A DNA stretch of 64,000 bases, taken from assembly GCF_015706575.1 (NCBI RefSeq), contig NW_024037064.1, positions 3,781,427 to 3,845,426 on the forward strand, in the 5' to 3' direction. This document shows positions 52,401 to 62,492 of this stretch, piece by piece (the stretch's first letter is position 1; every line of letters starts with the position of its first letter). The translations under genes were made by a program, and so were the position numbers. The notes under the pieces were generated by a model. It did not search any database and was not told the DNA's origin. It saw nothing but the letters and a program-made list of their open reading frames with translations. The DNA comes from Patiria miniata (lineage: Eukaryota > Echinodermata > Asteroidea > Valvatida > Asterinidae).

Positions 52401-55400
52401 CAACTTATCACTGTGAGTCTGTCTGTAATTATTCGGCAATTGACCGGGATAACCCACGAAAGTCTCTCGACTTATTTCCAGTTGGGTTCCTTGGTAGAGG
52501 ATGTGGAAGGAAATTACAGAATAAGTGATGGGAGGAAAACCCAGAATGATACTCTAGGGAAAACCCACGGAATCAGGCGGGGACTGAAGCACCAAGCCAC
52601 ATATTGGCCCAGGCGGGATTCGAACCTGGTTCACAGAAGTGGAAGGGTCACAGCAATGGAAGGCAAGGAAAGTACCGCTATGCCAGCCTGATCCTGCCAA
52701 CCTGAGTCAGCGTTATTCTCATTCTGATCTGTTTGCAGGTATCACTGAGCCCGTTCTACGCAAGATCTCTGAGAAGCTTGGCTCCGAATGGCAAAAGCTG
52801 GCTACACATCTCGGTTTAAGCGCTGCTGAGATCGAGCGCATCATGATGGATGACCCAGGCCAGACAGAGAACCAGATCTTCAACATGCTGGTCAAATGGA
52901 TGCGCCAACAATCCACTAGCACGGATCAGAGGGACGTGTTATGCACAGCTCTGATGGAGATCGGCAGAAGGGATATTGTTGAAGACCTGATAGGTAGGTA
53001 TCAGAATAATGAACCACAATCATTTTTTGCATGACATAGTAGCCTGGGTAAATGATTGAAAGCCGAAGCAAAACACCGTTTTCTGGACTTGAAATCGGTA
53101 CATATGTGCTTAATAAACCCTAGCTTTGGCCCAAGACACTTGTGATAGACAGCAGATCGTTCATAGTGCACTCTCTAATGACACAATACATTGTAATTAC
53201 ACCAACCTCCCTGCTCACACTAACATCTTGAAATCTCCTAGGAATTTCCTAAGAGATGAGCAAAACTAGTTTTTTGGTTTTTTTGTATTCACAAAAGGGT
53301 ACAGGTACAGTAAACTCTGGCTAAACCGGCACTCTCGGGACCCAAGAATTTGTGACGACTTATGTGAATGCCGATATCTGCTGTAAGTCGTCATTTTGCC
53401 GACTTACATACACATGATTCATTGCACTAATTGGCTTCGATTTACCCTGGATTATCTCCTTAATGCTTGAGTTGAATCCAGCAAATTAATCCTTGAATTG
53501 TATCATCACGTTTGGGGCATTGATAGTGGAGACCACGATACATAATACGTGCACAGTAACAAATTAAATGCGTGCGTGGTCGGGTATACCACTGCCATGC
53601 TAGCAGTATAGTCATTCAATTTCGCTTGTACCCCCCGCCCTACAAACAGGAGGGCGGGGGGTACGAGCAAACCATTCAATAAGACGACCCCCAAAATGGA
53701 CAGCGCGCATGCGTACAGCCGAGAGGGGGCACTGGTATAGATATGCTCACGATGCATATGCGATGTATGCAGAAGGACACCCTTTTGTGACACCGATGCA
53801 TGCACCGATGCATGCAGCGACACTTTGCCAACCGCAGTACAGGAAGTTGATGCCAATGCGTGATTTGTTGAATGCCGACTTACACAAAATCCTTTTGTAA
53901 TGTTTTTTTTTATGGAAAGGGGACTGAGAGTAACACGACAACTTAAGTGAAATGGCGACTTATAAAAGCCGACTTAGAAATAAAAAATTCAGTGGTAATG
54001 CATTACGGACAATCGGGACTTTAATTAGACGGACGACTTGAGCAATTTGACGAGTTGTACGATGTCGGTTTAGCCGGAGTTTACTGTATATTCCGTTTGG
54101 TTTTCTGCATGCATCCCTTTTTTGTGGGGGGGGGGGGGGGGGGTGTGAGAGTGGGAGTTCATGAGAAAGTTCATGCCCTCCTATCCATGCATCCATATCT
54201 GCCCACAGAAGAACATTGGAGAATGAATTGTTTAAGTGTTTGGTTGGTTTGGTGGGTGTTGGATAAACGTAAATTCACACCTGAAGGAGACATTTCTTCT
54301 AAGAGTGATTAAAAAATGGCCATGAAAACAGCGCACAGTATTGTCACAAGTTTTGCCTTTTTTCCAAATTTACCTCCAGCATGCTAGGCCATCGCTTTAT
54401 TGTCCAGTTTATGGTGTGACCAAAATTTCCGTATTTATTTCATCACAGCTGTGTTTGTTTGAAGAGTGTAAGAGACTGGCTATTTGTGTGTAACATCAAT
54501 CTCATGCGCCTCATGGTTTATTAACATTGTGATCTCAGGAATGCTAAATTGAAGAAAAAAAATTAGATACGTGACATTCATTCCTATTGAAAATTTACAA
54601 ACTAAACTAAAACTACTTCAATACTTCTGTGGATAACGATATAAAACCTGAATGCAGGAAACAATATTATAGGTGGAACGAAGACTTGGAAATAAAGACC
54701 AGCAGATTGGTCGGCATTTTTTGAATTTGAGCTCAAAAGAATAAATGTAATGAATCATGTTCATCTGTTCTCTAGTAAATTACTCATTATAATTGTATGA
54801 TTTGTTTTAGAAATCACCGGACTCCAGGGGCCGTATACCTTTGCATATTTTCAACAACAAATTATTAACAACTACAAGCAAACTGCAACGACTATTCCTG
54901 GACACCCTACACTGCAGACATGTAATGTGGGTATTGAGGAATTCTTTATTCCTCTTTATCTTGGAAAGAACATTCCAGGCAAAACAAAATCAGTGAGGTC
55001 GGTGAGATTACAAGAAAGAAATATATTCTTGGATGAAGCACAACAGATAATTCTCAAATCTGTAGACGATTTGTTCAATCAGGAAATAGTTAAGGAAATC
55101 AAGATTCTCCTTTGTGGTGGGGCCGGGACGGGTAAATCAACCCTGTTAGTGAAAGTTGCAAACTCCTGCATCACACTTGGTTTAAAACCTCTTCATGGTA
55201 GATTCCATCTTGTACTTTGGATAAAGCTGAGGCACATGCAGCAATCTAGTTGTGTCTTGGATTACATATTTGACCAAATTCTAGCACGTAACACCAAACT
55301 GACGAAACACATAGTGAAAAGGTTCATTGATGATCACGAATCAGGCATTGCTTTGCTTTTGGACGGAGTAGATGAAATTCCTTCTCATGTTTTGGAATCT

Positions 55401-57056
55401 GAGGAGGGCGTGTACAGGGTTCAGGATATCTTACACAACAGAGTCCTTACAAGAAGTTTTGTGTTGGTTACCACCCGACCACACAGGAAACAATATATAC
55501 TCAAAGGTCACCCAAATTACGCCCATATTCAGACATTTGGCTTCAAACCACATGATAGAGATCAATACATCAGATTAAACCTTGCTGATGATGCTGACAT
55601 GGGAGAGGCATTGATTACACATCTCAAAGTCAATGCAAATCTCCGGGAAATGGCTGTTGTTCCAATCATTTCCCAGATGCTGTGTCTTGTTTGGAAGAAT
55701 CACAAGTCACTGCCTGAGAGAATTACCGAGCTGTACAAAGAGTTTGCGGTTGCTCTTTTCAAGCGCCGCAATAAAGATATGAGCGATGAACAGGTGATGT
55801 CTAACATGATGTCCATCATTGATGGCTTGGGGCGTGTTGCATTGCAAGGGTTACTAGACTGTAGAGGGGAAAGACTCATGTTCAAAGAAAGTGAATTTCA
55901 GTCTGACTTAGATGAGGGCCGTGCAGTGGGTTTTGTTCAAGGTGAAAAGTTTCAGTGTGGTCCGGGTGAAGAAGAGTTGTTCAGTTTCCCCCACAAGTCC
56001 ATCCAAGAATACTTCGCAGCATGTCACCTGGTGAAATTGCTAGACGATGACGAAAACAATTTCCGTCATCAGTTGGAGCAGATTGGAGATGGCAATGTTC
56101 TTGCGATGGAATACCTGCTGAGATTTTGTTGTGGTAGATCAGAGCAGGCTGCTGGTCTCATTCTGGATCACATACAAGAGATGCAAGGTGATGAGAAGAA
56201 ACATCAGAGATTGGCTCGGCTGCTGTTGTTCGAGTCTAGTTCAGAAGAGTTGGCTACCAAACTAGTCAGACCAACTAATGTACACTGCAAGAGTAAAGAA
56301 GACCTGAAATCACTGAGCTACTACTTACAGCATGTCACTCCGCCACTTGACGGTACAGATTTTTACATATATGTAAGAAAGCAGGAGCTTACCCTTCTCA
56401 AGGGAATTCTTCTGAGTGACAGCATGAAGTCAGCTGGGCTGATAATGGTTCACTACTTCTTGTCTGAGCAGGAGAGGGAGGAGCTTAGCCTCCTTGAGGA
56501 AACACTTGGTGTGGTGGTTGAACAGCACCGTGCTCAATTACACATTGTGGTTTGCATTGAGGCAAAGTCATGGTTTGACGTGGGGCGTGTATCACACAGC
56601 TTTTTCCGCATGCAGGAACAAAAAGGCGAGCTTGGTTTGGTTATGAACCAACAATCACCGGATGAGGTTGTTGATCTATTGAAGGCACTGGAAAGATGCA
56701 GGTTGTATTCGCTCACTCTGTGTGGCACCAACCTGCATGCACGGGTGCGACATGTCAGCCACATCCTGTCATCCCTTAGACTCTTGCACCTCAGTGCATG
56801 CAGGTTGGTAGATGATGATGTGAAGGACCTGATCAGCATCCTTCCTGCTAGGCATGGTTTACAAGGGCTTAACCTTGATGGCAATGCATTCAGTTTGGAT
56901 GCAGTGAGGTCTCTCACCCAACATCTCCAAGGTCTCCCTGAGTTAAGAGGGTTGAGACTTACTAACATCGGCCTCGATGCTGAGTGCATCAGACAAGCTG
57001 TCAGTCAAGACCTCCCTCACCTGGAGGAAATAGAAGAGGGAATTTTCGAAGACTAA
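49440..57056 (+). CDS. DEATH-NACHT-LRR receptor gene B (spliced)
   Basis: A gene model with consistent phase 1 at every junction: exon 49440-49473 (MGNLRSRFARR, an N-myristoylation-type start; the exon may begin at 49396 with 5' UTR), 50241-50276, 50819-50854, 51130-51177, 51777-51827, Death exon 52739-52993 and NACHT-LRR exon 54811-57056. Three of the small exons end in PQVPG or PQVKG and look like copies of one another; together they make a flexible linker before the Death domain. The product would be a cytosolic or membrane-tethered NOD-like receptor of about 895 residues. Small exons are called from acceptor and donor quality plus phase. They need transcripts to confirm. The two large exons are firm. 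Confidence 0.7.
49605..49990 (+). mobile_element. tRNA-derived SINE
   Basis: A head with GTGGCTTGTGCGTAAAGCGC and a perfect B box GGTTCGAATCC (49674) is followed by a body containing TTTCTCCGGGCCCTCCGGTTTTCCC. The tail region has AAATTATCACACGGTCC. It lies in the first intron of receptor gene B and explains the 135-residue open frame there. Confidence 0.65.
51238..51541. mobile_element. Palindromic MITE-like element, 304 bp
   Basis: The ends GGATCCTTTATACACAAGGACAAA and GTTTGTCCTTGTATGGAGGATCC are inverted. A second inverted block (GATAACGGCCTGTGTGCGTA) lies inside. It sits in an intron of receptor gene B, 60 bp after one of the small exons. No target duplication is clear. Confidence 0.65.
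52395..52700 (-). mobile_element. SINE-like element, minus strand
   Basis: The reverse complement has GGCATAGCGGTACTTTCC, a B box AGGTTCGAATCCCG (about 52613-52626) and a body with GTGGGTTTTCCCTAGAG and GGGTTTTCCTCC. It ends about 40 bp before the Death exon, inside the intron of receptor gene B. Confidence 0.55.
52739..52993 (+). CDS. Death-domain exon of receptor gene B
   Basis: An 85-codon symmetric phase 1-1 exon with acceptor TTTGCAG and donor TAG|GTAGGT. The peptide GITEPVLRKISEKLGSEWQK... LGLSAAEIERI... NQIFNMLVKWM... LCTALMEIGRRDIVEDLI has the six-helix pattern of the Death superfamily. The conserved Trp is in SEWQKLA and again in VKWM. Death domains recruit adaptors by homotypic contacts. 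The join to the NACHT exon gives EDLI-E-ITGLQG in frame. Confidence 0.88.
53306..54088. mobile_element. pogo/Tigger-like TIR element with TA flanks
   Basis: The 779-bp element at 53308-54086 starts CAGTAAACTCTGGCTAAACC and ends GGTTTAGCCGGAGTTTACTG, flanked by TA. The CAGT...CTAA...CCG end resembles pogo/Tigger ends. No transposase frame remains. A perfect GC-rich hairpin lies inside at about 53629-53671. It occupies the intron between the Death and NACHT exons of gene B. Confidence 0.7.
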
Positions 57057-57184
57057 ATAATCTCCCACCAAGTCATAACTCTCACCCTGTTCCCTATGAA
57101 TGCACCACTCTCATAAGCGGCATTAAATTGAAACAAGTAGCACCTATCATGGGTCATTTTATGTAAAGTCAATGCTCTGCAACC

Positions 57185-57215
<31 letters not shown>

Positions 57216-59460
57216 ACACACAGAAAATTACAACAACAAAAAAAACAATCAATAACAACAAAAACTTTACTTTCAGAGGACAATAAGGCGCTCGATAATG
57301 AATGAAAAGGTCAACAAAACAGTTTCAATACAAATAGAGTATTCGGAATCCTCTTACATTATGAATACAAATATACCCAGCATAGTTCTTTATTCAACTG
57401 AACCTCCATCCCCCCAAAATTCAATCCATCAATTAATCAATCAATCAGTGTGAAAAGTCAATCAACAATTCCTGTACAAAATGATTCATTGAAATCTTCA
57501 AACATAATAGCACTGCACTAAGCATTCTGGGTGTCACTTGAAAGTGATATTAAATTTACCTTTTATCTTGGGTGACCTCTGAGTTCTATTATAAATCTAC
57601 AATCTAATCGCCAATTAAACAGGAGAATCCACCTCTCCTTTCCATTTCTTTTGAGAAAATATCTTGTATCGCATCATCTTAAGGAAAAGTTGTGTGAGAT
57701 GTCTTCAACTTTTGTGACAAAGGCCTCCTCCTACCCTGTTATCCGATCAATGTAGTAATATGGCATGCACACAAACTAATGTGACCACACGCAAATGGCT
57801 GCACGACACCCTTCGATAGACCAGTGCTGTGCAAAACTTAGTATACAGAATAATACCCCAAACCTTGGGTACTTTTGAATTGTTTTGCGTTTGCCTTATG
57901 TACAAATTCGGAAAATTCTCGCAACTTCACGCCTTTCAAACAGACGTTTCTTTTGAGTGTTTGTGCTTCATTCTTTATCAAATAGTTTGTGTAAATTAAT
58001 GTAAATTACGAATAAATGGCAAAAATTTTGATTCCAGTTTGCTAACTTTTGTATAGATCTTTAACCTTGACTGTTTATGTAATATTCCTTTATAGTGGTC
58101 CAGTTGTGTAAGGACAGTATAACATGGATTTTGTTTACTATTCAACTATAGGCCTATGTCCATATTGAGAGTTACTAAACCAGTGTTCATACTGTCAAAC
58201 AATTCATGTATAATATATACATGTAGAATGTTGCATTGCCAAATGGTGCATTTTTGTCAGGGGACAGTCATGTTTGCTCATTCAGGACCAATCGTTGCAA
58301 TTGTTGTATACACGAAAATGTTTCTGTGTTTCTGGTTATGTTGAAATAGGTACAAGTCGAATAATTTGCTTGTTTTTATCATTGCAAGCCTCTTCAAAGT
58401 ATTGATTGACACTAGATTTGTTTGTTCCAAGTATGATCAATAACTGACATTTTTGTTTCTAACAGTTTTGATATTTTGCAGTTGCCCAGGTGATAGCAGT
58501 CATTTTATAACATGCCCAAATGCAACCATTCAATTTGGTAAAAGCAGTTCTGCAGGAGAGATAAAGTATACTTTGAATCAACGTTTTGATTTATTCACAT
58601 TGGAAATGTATACTGAATGTAAATAATGTTCAACTGTTGTTGCTGGCATGACACATGAAAGAAGATTTCGATTAAAATGAGATTTACACACTGTAACTGC
58701 AAAGCTTAACTGATTGCAATTTTAAATGATGGGGATTTTTGAACTCATTAATTTACACATTTCAAGGGATATGGGATGGGATCATTTGCATTTATCCCAA
58801 AAGTAACCTACCGAATTGTAATCAAAAAGCTCACTTGGATTAAAGATTGTACTGGGTACCAAACACCCGTGAAATTATTCCATTTGGCTTGCTGTCATTT
58901 AGAACAAATCAAGAAATGTAGGTGATTGCCAATGATAAGTCAATCGACTGATTTTTGAAATAAGAGTTCTATGGATGAAATCGCGTTTATTAATCAAAAG
59001 TTTGTGCATGGATATTTCACTCTTTTCTTAAAAACTGCAATATCCAAAGCTTCAACATGTTAGGTTTTGAGTATTCTGTGGAACAGTGATGATTACATGT
59101 ATTGGAAACGAACAAAATGCATGAAATACAAATGTTCCTATATGCCTTTAAGCCATGGTTTACAAACTACATAATTGTAATTTATATCTTGTGATCATTA
59201 ATGTGCAACTCTGTAAGATGAGATCATCACTCGGGCACGGACTCCAAGTCAAGATAATCTGCTGACTTCTGGATTGTTCGGTTTCAGTCATAAAAATAAA
59301 CCACAAAGGAGAACTGACTCGGTGCATTATAATAACTTGAAAGTTGAACAAAGAAATTGACTGGAGCTGGTTTGACCCTGTGACCTCCGGATTCCTGTTC
59401 CTGTACGGTAATCCGGAACGGTCATCCTGCTACAGTCAATTTTTTTTTTTAACTTGAAAA
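54330..59460 (+). repeat. Segmental duplication, copy B
   Basis: Partner of 840-8280: intron end, NACHT exon and downstream DNA in the same orientation. It lacks the foldback element of copy A and has small deletions (for example around 57590). It carries its own MITE at the downstream end. Match quality in non-coding parts is clearly lower than in the exon. Confidence 0.8.
54811..57056 (+). CDS. NACHT-LRR exon of NOD-like receptor gene B
   Basis: Last exon of receptor B, with acceptor TTGTTTTAG ending at 54810. It enters in phase 1 and has TAA at 57054-57056. The P-loop is CGGAGTGKST and the Walker B LLLDGVDEIPSH. The FPHKSIQEYFAACHLVK end of the NACHT-associated helical region is followed by about three LRRs near the C-terminus (LRLLHLSACRL, LQGLNLDGNAF, LRGLRLTNIGL). 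It is closely similar to gene A over its whole length with almost no indels. That suggests constraint or recent duplication. The variable residues cluster by eye in the helical and LRR parts. Confidence 0.92.
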
Positions 59461-59479
59461 TAAGATTTGAAGATTTGAA
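57057..59479. other. Duplicated 3' non-coding DNA of receptor gene B
   Basis: No gene is recognised. A C-run followed by (CA)n occupies 57183-57222. The unoccupied target of the copy A foldback is at about 57380. The SINE-like repeat seen at 8163 recurs at about 59345-59452. Confidence 0.55.
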
Positions 59480-59751
59480 GACAAGATAAGTTTGCGGTAG
59501 CACCATGTGAATAAATCAGTCAACTTGCATCCTCCTCAGCTTCACCGGTTTGGAGCTTCACCAGTTTGCATCCTTCCCACGCCTCACCGCACCAATCCTT
59601 ATAACATCGCATCATCGTTGGAATCCCTCATTCTCCTGACGATGGGCAGAGCATACTGTTCGAAACGTTGAGTCCCTCTGGTTCTTTTCAGAACCACACA
59701 TACTCACAAAAGAGATTGATTCACACGGTGCTACCGCAAACTTATCTTGTC
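59480..59751. mobile_element. MITE with 33-bp inverted ends, present only in copy B
   Basis: GACAAGATAAGTTTGCGGTA... at 59480 is mirrored by ...TACCGCAAACTTATCTTGTC ending at 59751; the arms of about 33 bp differ at one position. AACTTGAAA(A/G)TAA lies on both sides (59451 and 59754), a possible longer target duplication. Copy A has no such insertion. The centre contains CGAAACGTTGAGT, a word common in dispersed invertebrate repeats. Confidence 0.75.
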
Positions 59752-59894
59752 TTAACTTGAAAGTAAAAATTAAATATCTGATATTTGCACCGTTTGGCGG
59801 AAGTAAGTTCATTGGTTAACTCACGGCCGTTTCAACCCCATAGACCGTGCGTAAATAAACTCTCTACTGTTTGTTTGTTTTTGTTTCGCTACCC

Positions 59895-59960
59895 CAATAA
59901 TGAAGCGTGACGTCACGCAGCCAGTCAAGAAAAACATGGCGGCGCGCCGCCAGGAATTCC
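59895..59960. promoter_or_regulatory. CRE-like site in a short CpG-rich patch
   Basis: GCGTGACGTCACGC contains a perfect TGACGTCA palindrome. It stands about 25 bp before AACATGGCGGCGCGCCGCC in a locally CpG-rich patch. The frame from that ATG closes after 11 codons, so no gene is called. It could be a promoter relic. Confidence 0.3.
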
Positions 59961-60403
59961 GTCGCTCATAAAATCAAATAATGACAAGATATCAACCCTC
60001 AGTGTCCTAAACTATTATATCCTCCATCAAATATCAATGTACAAATACAATTTCTATAAGTTGCGATTATCAAATAAAAAAATGTAAATAAAATAAGGGT
60101 CTGTGTCATGCTTTTTTGATGAAAAATTATGACGGAACTATAATGTCCGTCATGTTTCCATCTCGAAGTAAAATTCCTGTTTATTGTTTTTTTTTTAATT
60201 TTTATCTCTACAAGAAGTCAATTATTTTGAGAAAAACTAAATGTTTCGTACTTTTAACTTACTTTTGTGTGTGGGCAATGGCTCAAATTCCCAATATAAT
60301 CGAGTTTTGGGGGAACTAAATATGGGTCGTCTGCTTTTGAGAGCGTACGCAAAGCCCGCGAAATACGAGTTGTCAGATAGCCAGTATATTCGTGCAGGAT
60401 GTA

Positions 60404-60783
60404 GACAACTCGACCGTTTATCAACTCGACTCGGGACAACTCGACCGTTGAGAACTCGATCGTTGAGACAACGGACCGCTGAGACAAGTCGACTTTGACA
60501 TGGAATCAACTCGAATATATGCGAGATGTTGTACACGTACATGTACTTGTACTTGAATGTGGGTAACGGATCGGAGTGCGTAGTATTTGCGTGTGCTGCG
60601 TTGAGGGTATGTCATCTTTATGATGACCGTGCGTGGGGCCGGGGTCGTGGGGCCGGAGCTGCCCGCGACGGCGCGGCTAGGCTCGGTGGCGCGACGTCGC
60701 GCGCGGCACAAAGCACACGGACATCGATGATGTCTCAACGGTCGAGTTGTCCCGAGTCTAGTTGGCAAACGGTCGAGTTGTCC
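60404..60783. repeat. Inverted-repeat element with 51-bp arms and GC-rich centre
   Basis: The left arm at 60404-60453 (GACAACTCGACCGTTTATCA...) and its inverse at 60733-60783 pair over about 51 bp with few mismatches. Each arm has two copies of GACAACTCGACCGTT. The loop (about 60600-60720) is strongly CpG-rich. It lies just upstream of the RAG1-like gene. It may be a MITE or a terminal structure; undecided. Confidence 0.6.
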
Positions 60784-60896
60784 AAACCCCCAAATATTTT
60801 ATCAACACAAGATACAGAAGCAAAATGATGATCGACGCACAGTTCGCACTTGGTTGATCAGGTATTTTATTTATTATATAACTTAGCTACAGTACA

Positions 60897-61932
60897 ATGT
60901 TCCGAGCTTTAACTTTTGACTATCACAAAAACGTACTTACAAAATTATGTAGAGTTTGTGGTGCAAGAACAGACATAAACAAAGGCTATAGATTGCCAAC
61001 CTTGTCTGCAGACAATCGTAAGGAAATACTGGCTGTATTTGACATTAACACTTGGAGCGATAACTGTGATCAACATCCTAAAGCACTTTGTGAAAAGTGT
61101 GCAAGAAAGATAAGGCACTACAAGGCACAAACACAGGATTACAAAAGTGACAGTGTTGCATATTGAACATATTGACTGGATAAAGCACCAGAGATCTGGA
61201 AACTGTACAATTTGTGAGAGATTTCTACTGTCTTCAAGGCCAGGTCGTCCAAAAAAGTGTCAACGAGTCATTGGAAAATCATCCTCTTCTTCTGAAGTTT
61301 TGCCTTTTGCCATAACCCCTGAGACCAGCAATATTTTCACCAACATTGTTAATACTACAATTGAGTCAGATCCCCACCTGGAGATACTTGGAAGAGAGGA
61401 TGAACACTCCTTATTTACCTGTCCAATCTGTCTCTGTTTATTGGCTTCACCATGTGTACAGTCTCCATGTGAACATAACTTTTGTGTCAGCTGTTTAACA
61501 AAGTACTTTCAGTTCAAGAACTTGTCTCAGGTACCATGTCCAGTGTGTAAAGCAAGTTTCAATTTCAGAGAAGTATCTCTTAGCTCGCGTATTCTTACAG
61601 TGCAGCTGAACAATTTGAATTTGATTTGTTCCAAGTGTAGTAAAATAGGAAAACTCCGTCAACTCACAGCACATGATTGTGTACTTTGTTCTACTCCATC
61701 AACAAAGGGAAGAGGCACTTGTTTTTCAAGTACGAATAGGCCTATTGTAGATAATAGTACAAATCAACAAGAGTCATCCATATCAAATGCTGCTAGGATC
61801 CTACGACAAGAGGCCCTCAAACACCCAAAGGGACAGCCAATCCCTTATGAAATAGAAAGAGCGACAGACAGATGGACATGGTTGAAATTACAACAGTCAA
61901 ACAGAGCAGCTACTCTAAACACAGGCGGACGG
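60897..61932 (+). CDS. RAG1-like gene, N-terminal zinc region and RING exon
   Basis: The first coding exon resembles the N-terminal part of vertebrate RAG1. It has CRVCG...DQHPKALCEKCARKI (RAG1 has CRICG...HPTEFCHNCW), then WIKHQRSGNCTICERF with basic RPGRPKK, then a C3HC4 RING (CPICLCLL, CEHNFCVSCL, CPVCK), then LICSKCSK. The exon ends at 61932 with a GTAAGA donor in phase 0. The frame shifts once, between 61114 and 61165: the first ORF starts at ATG 60897 and the RING part is in the next frame. This is either a real mutation or a sequence error. RING domains act as ubiquitin ligases. In RAG1 this region is regulatory. Confidence 0.75.
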
Positions 61933-62492
61933 GTAAGATTAGTAAGATCATAATAAACAAGTGAAAAATAATGGTATCAATATCCCTCTAGCTCAATCCA
62001 TTAAATAAATAATATTAGAACTGAAACTATTCTAAATGACCATCTTACAATTAAAACCTAAATTGCACTGTTCCTGACAAATCAAGTTTAACCTTTGTAT
62101 TGTAACATTAAAATGATAAAATACATATCATGTGCCTTAACTCTACACAATAAAAAACGATCTGATTGTTACAAGTTCATTGATTTTGCCGCACATCCCC
62201 TCTCTAATATTTACAGTGACATGGGCCCAATTTCTTGGCACTGTTAACTGTTGGCTACAAATCGGTGCTTACGGCAGCAGAAAATTCCAAGTTTAAGCGT
62301 ATTTTATGGGTTAAAAAGGAAATGTTGCTGATGAGCATGCAGTAAGCAGTGCCATGAAATTGGGCCAAGATACTTGTTTAACTTAATATTTACTTATTTA
62401 CATACATGTATATACATTATATACAATACAATCAATATAGCTCATTGTACTTTTTTTTACAATTATGGTGTATTTTCTATGTTGAATTTTAG
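61933..62492. other. Intron 1 of the RAG1-like gene
   Basis: AT-rich, with no coding signal. It is bounded by GGACGG|GTAAGA and TTGAATTTTAG|CCAGCA, both phase 0. Confidence 0.7.

Noticed and set aside
60240-60896. Search for CACTATG or CACAGTG-type terminal repeats of a RAG-like transposon
   Set aside because: None convincing was seen upstream, and the far end lies outside the window, so mobility is not claimed.
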